This document shows, piece after piece, positions 43,588 to 53,819 of a stretch of DNA of 64,000 bases. Position 1 is the first letter of the stretch, and the number at the start of each line of letters is the position of its first letter. The DNA lies in assembly GCA_019925095.2 (NCBI GenBank), contig CM034411.1, positions 14,880,001 to 14,944,000 of the forward strand, in the 5' to 3' direction. This DNA comes from Dendrolimus kikuchii (taxonomy: Eukaryota; Arthropoda; Insecta; Lepidoptera; Lasiocampidae). The position numbers and the translations under genes were made by a program. Below the pieces are notes generated by a model. That model was given only the letters and a program-made list of their open reading frames with translations. It searched no databases and was not told where the DNA came from.

Positions 43588-43864
43588 TATATAAATCAAT
43601 TGCTGTTCGTTAGTCTCGCTAAAACTCGAGGACGGCTAACTGATTTGGCTAATTTTGGTTTTAAATTATTTGTGGAAGTCCAGGGAAGGTTTAAAAGGTG
43701 GGTAAATATAAAAAAAATGCTTGGAATATAGTAAAAATAACAATTTCGCTTTCCCTTAGAAACTATTCCTACCTATCAAACATTTGATGTTCGTCCCGTC
43801 GTTCAGAAATCAGCGTTTCTTATTTATTGATTCTGAGGTGGTCGAAGTTTGCCGGATCAGCTAG
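43581..43864 (+). mobile_element. Non-autonomous Helitron, family 1, internally deleted
   Basis: TCAATTGCTGTTCGTTAG through AGTTTGCCGGATCAGCTAG matches 38,956-39,398 but lacks about 140 bp near the 3' side. The 5' end is replaced by the (TA)n array. Confidence 0.7.
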
Positions 43865-44157
43865 TTTTATATAAAAATTGAGTTTCTTTCTCAATAAATT
43901 TTAATCAATTTAGTGCATGTATATTATTTGCTAAAAATACTGTGTTACGTAATTAATAAGCCTTATGACTCATATATTTATACTTAAAAGTAATATAAAA
44001 GCAAGATTATGACGATGTGAATTTAAACAAATGTCGTGAGAAGTGAAAAACACCTTGAATTAAAACATATTCATTTCAAAAATATTAATTAGGATGAACT
44101 TTAGATAATTATAATGACGATAGTTTACAGACTAAACAGATGACTCACAGAACGGCA

Positions 44158-44425
44158 CTACTATGGCTACGTTCCATTAGAGACTCACAACGATCACGTT
44201 CACGACCGCAATTTTTCCCGTTCCGCTGGCTTGCCGGCGTTACAACCGTAAACTCAAGTGGAACGGTTATTCGACCTACCTATTGACATGGGTTGTGTGG
44301 TCGAAAATGATGACGTCATTAGTGACGTTTTCGCCACGACCACAATGACCGCGATCGCCTTGTGGAACGGCTAATGCAGCATTTTGGGCGTTGTGAGCTA
44401 CTATTGGAAGGCGCTGTATGTCGCT
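44158..44425. mobile_element. MITE M with about 30-bp imperfect TIRs
   Basis: Left GGCTACGTTCCATTAGAG and inverted right AGCGCCTTCCAATAGTAG converge on ACTCACAACG / GCTCACAACG. The core has TGACGTCATTAGTGACG and CGCCACGACC. A second copy with an insert is at 55,643-56,025. Confidence 0.6.
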
Positions 44426-44444
44426 TGGAACGATCGAGTGTGAC

Positions 44445-45112
44445 AATTAGAATACGCTTCTCAAGTCTGGAATCCAAGATATGACGTATACATTAAACGC
44501 ATTGAACGAATACAAGTAAAATGTTATTAAATATCAAAATTTTAGGACCAACTCCAAATTAAAAGATTTTAGTATATCATGTAAGAATCATCATTTTCTA
44601 AAACTCGCACAGCGCCGGGAAATCGCTGATTTAACTTTCCTATCTCGTATTGTAAACTCACAGAAATTCGATTGTCCTGAATTACTTAACAAAATAGATA
44701 TATATACTCCTCGACACTCTCTCCGTCATAGTCCCTATTTTGCTTTGAAATCGGTTGACACGAACTATCGCCAAAATAGTTTTCTGTATCGATCGTGTAC
44801 TACCTATAATAAATTAATTCGCGGCTATGATTTGGATATAACGGGTACCTCAGTGTCTGGTTTTAGGAATAAACTCAATGATCTATATTTTGAATTTTAG
44901 TGTGTAATGAGCAGGTTTTCTTAGGGTGTTAGATTTTTTTTTCATGTTTAAATTACTTTTTTTTCTCTCTCTTTGTTTTTAGTTCTCTGATCTCTAAATA
45001 GATATCTTAATTTATTTCTATCTGTGGTGACTTGTTAATAGCTCACTATCACTAATGTGTTATTATTACAATGTGAATAGCTGATAGTCATCCAAAAATT
45101 GTAAAATAAAAT
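44445..45112 (+). pseudogene. LINE ORF C-terminus plus 3' UTR
   Basis: The plus strand reads LEYASQVWNPRYDVYIKRIE, then after a break HSPYFALKSVDTNYRQNSF, RSCTTYNKLI and SVSGFRNKLNDLYF before a stop at 44,898-44,900. These are tail motifs of an I/Jockey-type reverse transcriptase. The 3' UTR follows to TAAAATAAAATAAAAT. Confidence 0.65.
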
Positions 45113-45277
45113 AAAATTATAACATTTGATACTGTCAAAAATGTCCAACTAGATGACGTGCAAACGTCAAAATTAAAAACATGCAAAAATTGTGTGTGTG
45201 TGTGCAGTTCACACGCAGTAAAAGTGAAACTTCAGAGAATTTACTCACAGATAATTCTTCTCTCACTTTTATCATTA

Positions 45278-45810
45278 TATTAATACGTGAAGCAAAAACT
45301 TTGTACCCCTTTTTACGAAATATGCGCGGACGGAGGAGTATGAAATTTCGCACACTTATAGTTTATATAGAGAAGGAGTGCAGAATGCCAATATTTAAAA
45401 AAAAATACGCATAAAAAATACTTTAAGTCGATAAAAAACTCTACACACATTACCATGTATTTGACACACACACGCATGTATATACTCTTTTGTTTTTTTT
45501 ATTGCAGGAGTTCAGCAGACAGGAAGACGGCCCACTTGATTGAAAGCGGTTACCATCGCCTATGGACATTTGCAACACCGAAGGTGCTACAAAATGCGCT
45601 GCTGCTCTCTCAAAGGGGACTGGAACCTACTCACTAATGCCGGAACACAACTCAAGGTTGTTATGGCGACATACTGTAGACCAGGGGTGGTAGCCATCCA
45701 GTGGGGCAAATGCTCTAGCACTTTATTGTTAAAGTCAAATTAACAGTGTAGCCTTGGCGAAATCTGTGACTATAGAAGTATAGTCTTTGACAACAGAACC
45801 TTATGGTCAA
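45278..45810 (+). repeat. Dispersed repeat X, split by family S
   Basis: AAAAACTTTGTACCCC to CACGCATGTATATACTC and, after the insert, TTATTGTTAAAGTCAAATTA to ACAGAACCTTATGG match the copies at 4866 and 32,632. Confidence 0.65.
45494..45722 (-). mobile_element. Family S, 5'-truncated, inserted in repeat X
   Basis: The poly(A)/ATTGCAGGAG end is at the left. The copy stops in the GGATGGCTACC..GCCCCACTGG region. The uninterrupted repeat X at 33,165-33,185 gives the empty site. A one-base insertion near 45,590 shifts the shadow frames. Confidence 0.75.
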
Positions 45811-46029
45811 ATTTCCACTAGTTAATATAATTCCTTTAGTCTACATCCGTCAATATATTATAATTCAAAATAAACTTAAGTGTATCACTTTCAATTTTTC
45901 ACTGTTTTATTCTAAAAAATGTTATTATCAGTTTTATTGACTTCGAATCTGTGCTGTACAATGTAAAATTCGAATCTCATTCTCATCACTCAAATATGAC
46001 CATGTCTCTGAATTCCGAAAAAAACTCAA

Positions 46030-46442
46030 GTGGTTGCCAATTCGAATTCGCCGGAATACTCACATCCTTGCTTTTTTCTATAGTATTTATTTGTCCCTAG
46101 TACTCCTGATTAACCTTAAAAACAGTTTTGATGATTTCTTTCGTGCTCTCATAATTTACGCCCTTCTACTAAACTTAAATTGAACACTCCTGCGTATAAC
46201 TCAACTTTTTATAACAATAATTTTACTGTTAAGGCTATACAGCTCTGGAACGCGCTTCCTGTTACAATCAGACAAGCAAAATCGATAGCGATATTTAAAA
46301 CTATGATAAAAAAATACTACCTGTCATTGGAATATGATATTTAAATTCATTTATAAACATTTATGTATTTTGTAGATATGTATTTGTACGGTATGTATAT
46401 TAAGTATATATCTATGTAATATATAAAACTTCTGCATATATA
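46030..46442 (+). pseudogene. Family H LINE ORF C-terminus, left part
   Basis: After earlier decayed text (LKWLPIRIRR-like), the frame reads FTVKAIQLWNALPVTIRQ, AKSIAIFKTMIKKYYL and SLEYDI before a stop at 46,342-46,344. The 3' UTR is interrupted at 46,443 by the Tc1 element and resumes at 48,098. Confidence 0.7.
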
Positions 46443-46765
46443 AACTGACGGACTCATAAACTGCATCAAAGTAATAGACGACTTTGAAATAAATATTTTA
46501 ACCAAGTATGCAAACTTTCTATACAGATTTAAATTGAAACATCTAGATTGGTTCGTGAACTTTAAAACAGCGTAGGGTCATATCCTTAAGTTTAAGTTTG
46601 TGTACTGGAAAGGACCTTAAGACTTTTTTTGAAGAAAACACAGAAATTTAAGGAAAATTGGTTTAATTAAAAAATTGGTTTTAACAATAGATACAAACTT
46701 TATGCAAGGGTTTATTTATGTTTTAATAAGGTGTATTACCTCCACGTGCCTTTATTACGGATTTT
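46443..46765. repeat. Left terminal inverted repeat of the Tc1 element
   Basis: About 323 bp pair with 47,775-48,097. It ends 12 bp before the proposed start codon at 46,777, so the promoter must lie inside the repeat. A/T-rich blocks include AAGACTTTTTTTGAAG and AATTGGTTTAATTAAAAAAT. Confidence 0.85.
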
Positions 46766-46776
46766 TGAACCATAAT

Positions 46777-47817
46777 ATGGATACTTCGTCCGAACAAGCG
46801 GCTCAAATTGTAGCATTGGTGCGGGAGGGCTTGAATCAACGAACGATTGGTAGAAATTTAAATTTAAACCAGTCTAAAGTTTCTAGAATATACAGAAGGT
46901 TTGTGGAGACTGGTTCTCACAGAAGGAGACGTGGTACAGGCAGGAGTCGAGCAACCACCGGTCGTGATGACCGATTTATTGTTACAACTTCCCTGCGAAA
47001 TCGTTTCCTCACGTCTGTTAACATCAAAACAGAGCTTAATGACGTGCGTGGAGTAAACGTGAGTGCACGAACAATAAGAAGAAGGTTAAAGGAAGCGGAT
47101 ATCACCCCTTTTAGACCAGCAAATGGTCCAAAGTTGTCTGTAGCTCACAGACAAGCTCGCTTAAGATTTGCACGTGATCACCTGAATTGGACTGAAGAGC
47201 AATGGACCTCCGTATTGTTCACGGACGAGTGTAGGACATGTTTATATGGTGCAGATGGTCGCAGAAGAGTCTATCGTCGACGTGGGGACCGATATGCTCA
47301 AAGTTGCATTGAGGAGCGTGTTCCTTTTGGAGGCGGTTCGTGTATGGTCTGGGGTGGCATATCGATGAACGGGCGAACAGAACTTGTGTTCATAGACATG
47401 GTCCCTCAAAACGGTACTAGAGGGGGTTTGACTGCACATCGCTACATAACAGAGATCTTAGAAGATCACGTGGTGCCTTACATGGGATTCATAGGCGAAA
47501 ATTTTACTTTAATGCAGGATAATGCCCGGCCGCACGCTGCTGCACAAGTGCGACAATATTGCGAAGAGGTTGGGATACGTACAATGAATTGGCCAGCACG
47601 CAGCCCGGATCTTAATCCCATTGAGCATGTTTGGGACAATTTAAAAAGAGCTGTATATGCGAGAAACCCTTTGCCCACGACAGTGGCAGCACTAAGAACA
47701 GCACTTTCAGAAGAATGGGACAATATTCCGCAAGATCTTTTAATAACCCTAATAAAATCTATGCGGAACCGATTAGAATCCGTAATAAGGGCACGTGGAG
47801 GTAATACACCTTATTAA
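46777..47817 (+). CDS. Tc1-family transposase (DD34E), intact
   Basis: This enzyme would cut and paste the surrounding element at TA sites in the nucleus. The 346-residue protein matches the usual Tc1 length of about 340. Residues 5-45 form a first helix-turn-helix (SEQAAQIVALVREGLNQRTI). A GTGRSR stretch at 53-58 takes the GRPR-hook position, and residues 75-105 form a second DNA-binding helix set. The catalytic triad is D150 (LFTDEC), D248 (MQDNARPH) and E283 (NPIEHVWDN), with exactly 34 residues between the last two. The frame is open upstream to 46,675, but those codons lie in the TIR; ATG 46,777 gives the family-like start MDTSSEQ. No intron, stop or frameshift is seen. The last roughly 13 codons lie in the right TIR. 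Confidence 0.9.
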   Translation: MDTSSEQAAQIVALVREGLNQRTIGRNLNLNQSKVSRIYRRFVETGSHRRRRGTGRSRATTGRDDRFIVTTSLRNRFLTSVNIKTELNDVRGVNVSARTIRRRLKEADITPFRPANGPKLSVAHRQARLRFARDHLNWTEEQWTSVLFTDECRTCLYGADGRRRVYRRRGDRYAQSCIEERVPFGGGSCMVWGGISMNGRTELVFIDMVPQNGTRGGLTAHRYITEILEDHVVPYMGFIGENFTLMQDNARPHAAAQVRQYCEEVGIRTMNWPARSPDLNPIEHVWDNLKRAVYARNPLPTTVAALRTALSEEWDNIPQDLLITLIKSMRNRLESVIRARGGNTPY

Positions 47818-48097
47818 AACATAAATAAACCATTGCATAAAGTTTGTGTCTATTGTTAAAACCAATTTTTTAATTAAACCAATTTTCCTTAAATTTCTGT
47901 TTTTTCTTCAAAAAAAGTCTTAAGGTCCTTTCCAGTACACAAACTTAAACTTAAGGATATGACCCTACGCTGTTTTAAAGTTCACGAACCAATCTAGAGG
48001 TTTCAATTTAAATCTGTATAGAAAGTTTGCATACTTGGTTAAAATATTTATTTCAAAGTCGTCTATTACTTTGATGCAGTTTATGAGTCCGTCAGTG
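47775..48097. repeat. Right terminal inverted repeat of the Tc1 element
   Basis: It is the inverse of the left repeat with about six differences. It overlaps the last roughly 13 transposase codons (RLESVIRARGGNTPY region) and the 3' UTR. Confidence 0.85.
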
Positions 48098-48322
48098 TAT
48101 ATAATTTATGTATTTATTATTAAAATGTAAGTAGTTTGTACCATATGTTACGTATACCACCATCGCCATTATCATCTCAATTCATTCCCGGGGGCTGTCT
48201 GGAAGAGATCGCTTTTTAGCGATAAGACCGCCCTTTGTACATAACTAGATATAATTTTAGTCTTTAAGTTCATGTTTGTATTGGTGTACAATAAAGAGTT
48301 ATCTATCTATCTATCTATCTCA
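48098..48322 (+). mobile_element. Family H LINE 3' tail, right part
   Basis: It continues the LINE interrupted by the Tc1 element. The stem-loop GATCGCTTTTTAGCGATAAG has six paired bases. GGTGTACAATAAAGAG and a (TATC)5 tail end the element. Confidence 0.75.
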
Positions 48323-48479
48323 TTCTCTCGCAGGCTTAGTCCTACAGGTTTGTGTGTTTATCTCTTTTAGTGTCGATTTTTCATTTCATCGAGTTTCAAA
48401 TCATAACGATTCTAAATAAGTTTCACTACGAAAAACCTTGGACGGATTAGAATAAATTGATATAATAAGTTATTCTTAA

Positions 48480-48625
48480 GGTACACCACAACGCCAACAT
48501 ACATTCATTAAATGTCACACAAATGTAATAACAAAAGCAACAAATAAGCGTGTACAACTTCTAAACTTTTTCTTAAATTTAATTGTAAAAAAAGGATACG
48601 GAACTACAGTCCGTAGAGTTGTTAA
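48480..48625 (-). repeat. Dispersed repeat Z
   Basis: The minus strand has CTACGGACTGTAGTTCCG, AATAAGCGTGTACAAC inverted and GTTGTGGTGTACCTTAAG. The same blocks occur at 59,593-59,800 and 63,268-63,465 in introns of the ABCD gene. Confidence 0.55.
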
Positions 48626-48873
48626 TATAAAAAAAAGCCTTGGACGGGGTATATTATTAGTAGATGTATTTATTATTCTGTGCTTATCCAGCATCTACAT
48701 AATTTAAGTCGCCGATGTTAGAGATAAAAGCAAAATTCAAAACGAGCTTGACCTCCGTTCAATGCGCTTGAAGACGGTCATGAGTAAGTTGGCAATTAGG
48801 ATTCAATACGCAAAATCGTACGGGTGGTAATGTTTAACGTTTGTTTAACGTTTGTTAAAAAATATACACAACA

Positions 48874-49030
48874 CTAGCTGTGCCCGCGACTTGGTACGCG
48901 TGAATTTTTTTTCGCTCAACCCTAAAAAACAGTAAGTTATTCCTCATAACATCAGCTAGCGAAAATCTCGTTAAAATCATTCCAGCCGTTTCAGAGATTA
49001 GCCGGAACATCCAAACAGCAGACAAAAAAA
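48874..49030 (-). mobile_element. Helitron 3' part
   Basis: The minus strand ends AAGTCGCGGGCACAGCTAG. Internal text (TCTGAAACGGCTGGAATG) is typical of short Helitrons here. The 5' end is not defined. Confidence 0.55.
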
Positions 49031-49321
49031 ATATTGAATTATCGGAATCTTCGGGTCCGAATTATCCCCCCTGATTTTTTTCATATTTTTATTTTGAAAT
49101 TACAAACAGACTCTACAATTTTATTTATATTTATAGATTTAAGTTTTAAAATTATGTGTCAGCTCCGCTGCACGACTGAACTTTACTCCTGGGTCCACAC
49201 TTGTAACATGTCATCGAACAAAACTCCATGACATATCCATAGACTGTTACGCTAAATGTAGACGTAGACACGGCATCGAACCATGTCACGGCGCAATACG
49301 TTCGGAATTCATTCCGGTTTG

Positions 49322-49857
49322 GTTTTTTTTATTTTTTATTGCTGGAGTTCAGCAGACAGGCTGACGGCCCAACTGTGATAGAAAGTGGTTACCGTCGCCT
49401 ATGAACATTTGCAACACTAAAGGTGCTGCTGCTCGCTAAAGGGTGAATGGAATCTGGCCACTAATGCCGGAATACAATAAAAAATGATAATTTCTATGCT
49501 GAAAGATCACACCTCTTCACTTGTTTAGTAATTTGTTTAATGCTCTATTTTTCTTAATCTATTACCTTATAATGTATCACTGAAACTAATGTCCTAGATT
49601 TAAGCAATTATTGAATCATTACTGACATTATTCACATAATTTTGTTTGCGAAAATATAATTTTAACATTGATGTGTCAGCACGCTTGGATTTCTATCTAG
49701 ATGTAATAATTTACAAACTATATTATATAAATAAATTACTGATTGTTATCTGTTGTGTTGTCCAAATAAATAAAAAATACAACTCAAGGTTGTTACGGCG
49801 GCATACTCTAGACCAGGGGTGGTAGCCATCCAGACGGCCAAATACCCTAGCACCTGG
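49322..49857 (-). mobile_element. Family S, split by a 298-bp insertion
   Basis: The part 49,322-49,477 carries the poly(A) end through CCGGAATACAA. The part 49,776-49,857 resumes at AATACAACTCAAGG and stops at CCAGGTGC. The interrupted text is continuous in all other copies. Confidence 0.75.
49478..49775. mobile_element. 298-bp insertion with 7-bp target duplication
   Basis: AATACAA flanks it at 49,471-49,477 and 49,776-49,782. The AT-rich insert ends CCAAATAAATAAAA, so a poly(A)-type retroposon on the plus strand is possible. No other copy was noticed in the window. Confidence 0.65.
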
Positions 49858-49859
49858 GT

Positions 49860-50400
49860 AACTGCAGAATCTACCCTCCACCTGCACATGGTCAATCAGC
49901 GAATGAGGAAGCCACGAGCGACGACAAGGGGACGGGTAGCGGGCGAATACATGTCGCGACACGATTCCCTGACTGTAGCCTCAGCGTATTTAAACGCGTG
50001 ACGGAACTACAGGTGTGGACGTATCCTAGACAAGTTGATAATAGCGAAAATCCTTTGAAAAGGCCGACTATGATTGGATAGGCTTGTGACACGTGTCAAT
50101 AGTGCGTAACAGTACAGAGATCAGCGTCTGCACTTGTAGCTTGTTACGCCGTACATATTTTACCCGTTGAATCGTTTCTTCGGAAGTTTGGGTTGGGTAC
50201 GTATCGTAATAGTTGTTCGCGTGACAAATAACGTCCACATTACCAGTAGTAGTCTTATTCGATGAATCGTTACAAGTGTGGACCCTGCTTGAAGTACGAT
50301 TCATTGTCTTTGCACTATGCCATGCTACGGAATAAGGGCGGTTACAGAACCTTCTAATTTCAAAACACCGCATCTTGCACCGACGGATATTATTTTAGAT
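49860..50400. other. No recognised feature
   Basis: Several 60-100 codon frames on both strands have no family features. GGTCCACACTTGTAAC near 49,190 and its inverse near 50,270 hint at an inverted dispersed repeat. Confidence 0.35.
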
Positions 50401-50413
50401 CTCATGTAATACT

Positions 50414-51080
50414 TGCAACAGCTCAGAAGGGTTTATGGTAGTAAAAGAACCGCATCTGGTCACAATACTTTATAATCAGAGAACCTTACGGTTTCAACAC
50501 ATTGCATACACTAACTTTAACACTTGACGAGCATTTTTAGAACACCTCGCCATCCCTCAAACAATTTTAAAGTATATGAAACTTAGTAATTGGCACAACC
50601 GATAGCGGATTGAAGTCATTGATAAACTATTTTAATTAAAGTGTTATGAATGAAAAGAATTTAATACATTACTGTTTGGAAATTGCAGATAATATTTTAT
50701 ACAAGATATTATAATAAAACATTATACTCAAAGTTTTACATGTAATAAAGCAAACCGAACACAATACAAATCTATCGTGTCTGCCAACATGAAAACAATG
50801 TGTACTGAATGCTGTCTATATACAATTGAGAGATTTTGAATTATAATCTGTACACAATTACCACATCATATTGTTTTTATATAAAATGGAGATAAATTAT
50901 GGAGAACTACTCTATACAAAACAGGCACTAATCACAGAATAAATAAAAATATAACATTATTATTCAATTAAGGAAATGACCGCTTCTATCGTTTACAAAC
51001 AAGAGGGTACATAACAAAATTAATTATTAACTTTAAAAGAAACATGAAAAGAACAACTATGGTACTAAATAACTGCAACA
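50414..51080 (-). mobile_element. Solo-LTR-like repeat L1, minus copy
   Basis: On the minus strand it begins TGTTGCAGTTATTTAGTACC and ends GAGCTGTTGCA, 667 bp. It matches the copies at 20,835 and 42,423 along its length. No target duplication was found. Confidence 0.55.
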
Positions 51081-51145
51081 CTTATTTCATTGCATCAAAG
51101 TTCGAAATTGTATAATAAAATCTACTAACTAATTAATATAAAATA

Positions 51146-51535
51146 ATAAAGCGTCACTCCGCACCGAGTTCGTAATACCGAAATAAGAAAGAGAGTTGGT
51201 CTGAAAGAGAGTGTCGGGGTGAAGGTAAGGAAAGGAATGCTCCGTTGGTTCGGGCATGTGGAAGGAATGCATGATGAAAGAATGACTAAACAGATATACA
51301 ATGCAAAAGTGGATGGATGCAGGAGTCGTGGAAGGCCAAGACACACCTTCCATGATCAAATTGATTGTGTTCTAGCAGAAGGTGATGTCAGGAGCCTTAA
51401 GAACAGACGAGCGTGCATGACAAGAGCTATGAATGTCAAAGAAGCAAGTGAGATGTGTAAGAATAAGCCTGAATGGCGCTCTGTTGCTCGTGCCTACCCC
51501 GCAAGGGAACTGGCGTGAAGTTATGTATGTATGTA

Positions 51536-51536
<1 letters not shown>
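51146..51536 (+). mobile_element. Family R LINE ORF2 C-terminus
   Basis: The plus frame reads RKRVGLKESVGVKVRKGMLR, WFGHVEGMHDERM, GRPRHTFHDQIDCVL and ends PARELA, then (ATGT)n. It runs into a (TA)n array and a family H tail at 51,540. Confidence 0.8.
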
Positions 51537-51539
<3 letters not shown>

Positions 51540-51571
<32 letters not shown>

Positions 51572-51755
51572 GATATGTTTGTATGTATTTAATTTATAAA
51601 GTAATTTAAGTTAAAGTATTCCTTAAGTTAGGTTGCCTGGAAGAGATTACTTGACGCGATAAGGCCACCTATTGTTTCTACCATGACAATATTGTAATCG
51701 TGCATTTTTGAAATTGTATTTTTAGTGAGCAATAAAGTGTTATCTATTTACCTAA
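51540..51755 (+). mobile_element. (TA)n array and family H LINE 3' tail
   Basis: A TA array of about 15 units leads to AATTTATAAAGTAATTTAAG, TTGCCTGGAAGAGATTAC, a worn stem (TTACTTGACGCGATAAGG) and GTGAGCAATAAAGTG. Confidence 0.65.
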
Positions 51756-51759
51756 TAAA

Positions 51760-52140
51760 AACGTAACGCTTGTATCATTCGTCATAAAATTTTCATACTG
51801 GGCTTATATGAAAATCGATTCTTAATTATGATTAGTTACGTCTTTTACTACGTGATTGCTGTTTCTAGACTATTATAACTATTCATTACAGTTAATTACT
51901 ATAACATTAATGTTAAAAGGTTAACCTTTTATGAAATATCTTTGAGAAATCATTTCCGACATTAAAAAAAAAATACGCCAACGGCCATGAATTACGACAA
52001 TTTACTGCAAAAAAATTATTTACATCCTTAGTACACGTTTTTACTAAGTTATAAACAAGCATTATATTATGCTACCTTATAGATATATAATATATTTCAT
52101 CATATATTCATGTTTTTGTGTTTTTTATATTATGATATAC
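51760..52140. other. AT-rich DNA, no gene recognised
   Basis: Nothing bounded was seen. Confidence 0.4.
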
Positions 52141-52142
52141 TA

Positions 52143-52383
52143 CCAGCTGTGCCCGCGACGCCGTCCGCGTGGAATTTGTTTTCAAAACCACCCGATTTTG
52201 AAACATTCTTCATTGGTGCTCCGCTCCTATTGGTCTTAGCGTGATGATATATAGCCGTCCGTGATAAGTGGGCTATCTAACATTGAAAAAACTTTTCAAA
52301 TCAGACCAGTAGTTCCTGAGATTAGCGCGTTCAATCAAACATACAAACAAGCAAACTCTTCAGCTTTATATATTAGTATAAGA
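52143..52383 (-). mobile_element. Non-autonomous Helitron, family 3
   Basis: The minus strand starts TCTTATACTAATATATAAAG after A and ends GCACAGCTGG before T (terminal CTAG changed to CTGG). The 241-bp body matches 12,662-12,897. Confidence 0.75.
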
Positions 52384-52384
52384 T

Positions 52385-52725
52385 GTTTTGGGAATAACCC
52401 TAATTATTATGCTGGCAAATAAAAAGTTGATATTTCAAAATTAATAACGTCAGGTCATATTGAATCTGTTATCGTCATTACTTATATTTTTTGTAATGTG
52501 TATTTTAATTTTTATTATGACATTTTTGATGAAGTATCTAGAAAAATAGAAGTACTTTAAACATTGTATTAGTTTTTTATGATTTAGTGCTAAAGATACA
52601 TAATAAGGCAAGCTGTGTCTTCATATAAAACATCACATTCTACAGAGTACAAAATATTATATTATTTATATATTTAAATATGTTTCTGAATGCGTTCCAT
52701 TTTGAAGACCGTAATAAAATAAATT
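52385..52725. other. AT-rich DNA, no gene recognised
   Basis: No coding pattern or bounded repeat was seen. Confidence 0.4.
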
Positions 52726-52728
52726 GTA

Positions 52729-53045
52729 TTTTAAAAAGTTTTTAAATACAAGCTTTTGAGATCCTGGATATCATGTAGCAGCAGAGAACTAGCCAAGACA
52801 AGTAAAACGAGCCCAAACACGACGGGTATCTTGTTTAGTACAGGAGTTGCTATGGCCACCTTCAGACTCCATCGTCAGATCAGCTCCATGGTATCATATT
52901 ATTGCATTGTCACGCGATATAAATATGCGTGCAAAGTTTCAGCTCAATCGGAAACCGGGAAGTTGGTCAAAAACTTGCAAGATTCCACCCGAACTTGCAT
53001 ACATACATAGGTACATCCATTGCAAAATAAATAAAAGCTTCTAAA
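52729..53045 (+). mobile_element. Repeat K
   Basis: The worn start (AAAAAGTTTTTAAATAC), the TTTTGAGATCCTGGATATCA core and the end AAATAAATAAAAGCTT match the copies at 14,691 and 21,268. Confidence 0.6.
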
Positions 53046-53069
53046 GAACATTACCATAGATGAAGAATA

Positions 53070-53540
53070 CTTTTTTTTTAAGGCGGGGGAAATGCTATTT
53101 ACGCACAATACTGGGTCCTTTGCAAGCGATTAGAGCATAGTTGATCATGGAGGCTTTACCCTTTAATAAGGGTCAATCCAAACAGTAATCAACCAGCTTG
53201 TGTGGAGACTCAGAGAAGTTGCACGGGCAACAATCACTACCCACTAAAACCACCCTCCTCCCATGTGCCCCGCGCTTTTTATGTAGGAAAGGCTGAGACT
53301 TAGAACGTAGTTACGCCCAGTCCATAGATAAAGAATACTAACGTAACCCCAGACTAGAATGTTTTGATTTTGATTGTTGGTTTCAATGCGTTGCTTTTGT
53401 TGGTTAGTATAGTTCCATTGTGTCCCTCAGATGCTGCTAGCCATGTCTTCGTTGTTTTACGTGATTAAGATATAAGGAAACTTACTGCTTTAGCTAGGGT
53501 ACATAGGTTTTTTAAATCTCAATAAAATAAATTTATGAAT
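53070..53540. other. Retroposon-like text, no gene
   Basis: CACTACCCACTAAAACC and CCCCGCGCTTTTTATG near 53,230-53,285 resemble the inverse of R1-like 3' UTR phrases. The rest is unassigned. Confidence 0.35.
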
Positions 53541-53545
53541 ACTTT

Positions 53546-53769
53546 TATCCGTGCAGGAATGGAGAAAGAATACAATTTTCTGCGGCCGGGCGGCCTGTCG
53601 TAAGAGGCGACAAAACAACCCACAGCCAGGTGGTAGGGAATTTGCCCGGACTGGATGGCTACCACCCCTGGTCTAAAGTATGTCGCCATAACAACCTTGA
53701 ATTGTGTTCCGGCATTAATGACCAGGTTCCAGTCTCCCTTAAGAGAGCAGCTCTGCAATAAAAAAAAAA
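53546..53769 (+). mobile_element. Family S with internal deletion
   Basis: TATCCGTGCAGGAATGG start is present. After AAGAGAGCAG the copy jumps to CTCTGCAATAAAAAA, losing about 110-130 bp near the 3' end while keeping the poly(A). Confidence 0.75.
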
Positions 53770-53819
53770 CCTTTAATTTTTTGACTATATGGGTCTAATA
53801 AAATTGCCTATCTGTTTAA

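Larger units (their letters stand above)
46443..48097 (+). mobile_element. Complete Tc1-type DNA transposon
   Basis: The element is 1,655 bp, flanked by TA at 46,441-46,442 and 48,098-48,099. Terminal inverted repeats of about 323 bp end in AACTGACGGACTC (left) and, inverted, CACTGACGGACTC (right). About six mismatches over the TIRs mean roughly 98% identity. It encodes one intact DD34E transposase. The repeats include the polyadenylation side and the last codons of the gene. Confidence 0.9.

Noticed and set aside
46675..46776. N-terminal extension of the transposase (34 codons)
   Set aside because: These codons lie in the left TIR and are hydrophobic text that Tc1 transposases lack. ATG 46,777 gives the usual length and start.
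48299..48322. Short tandem arrays (TATC, CATT, GAAA, ATGT) as CRISPR-like arrays
   Set aside because: Units are 4 bp without spacers and are retroposon 3' tails in a eukaryotic context.
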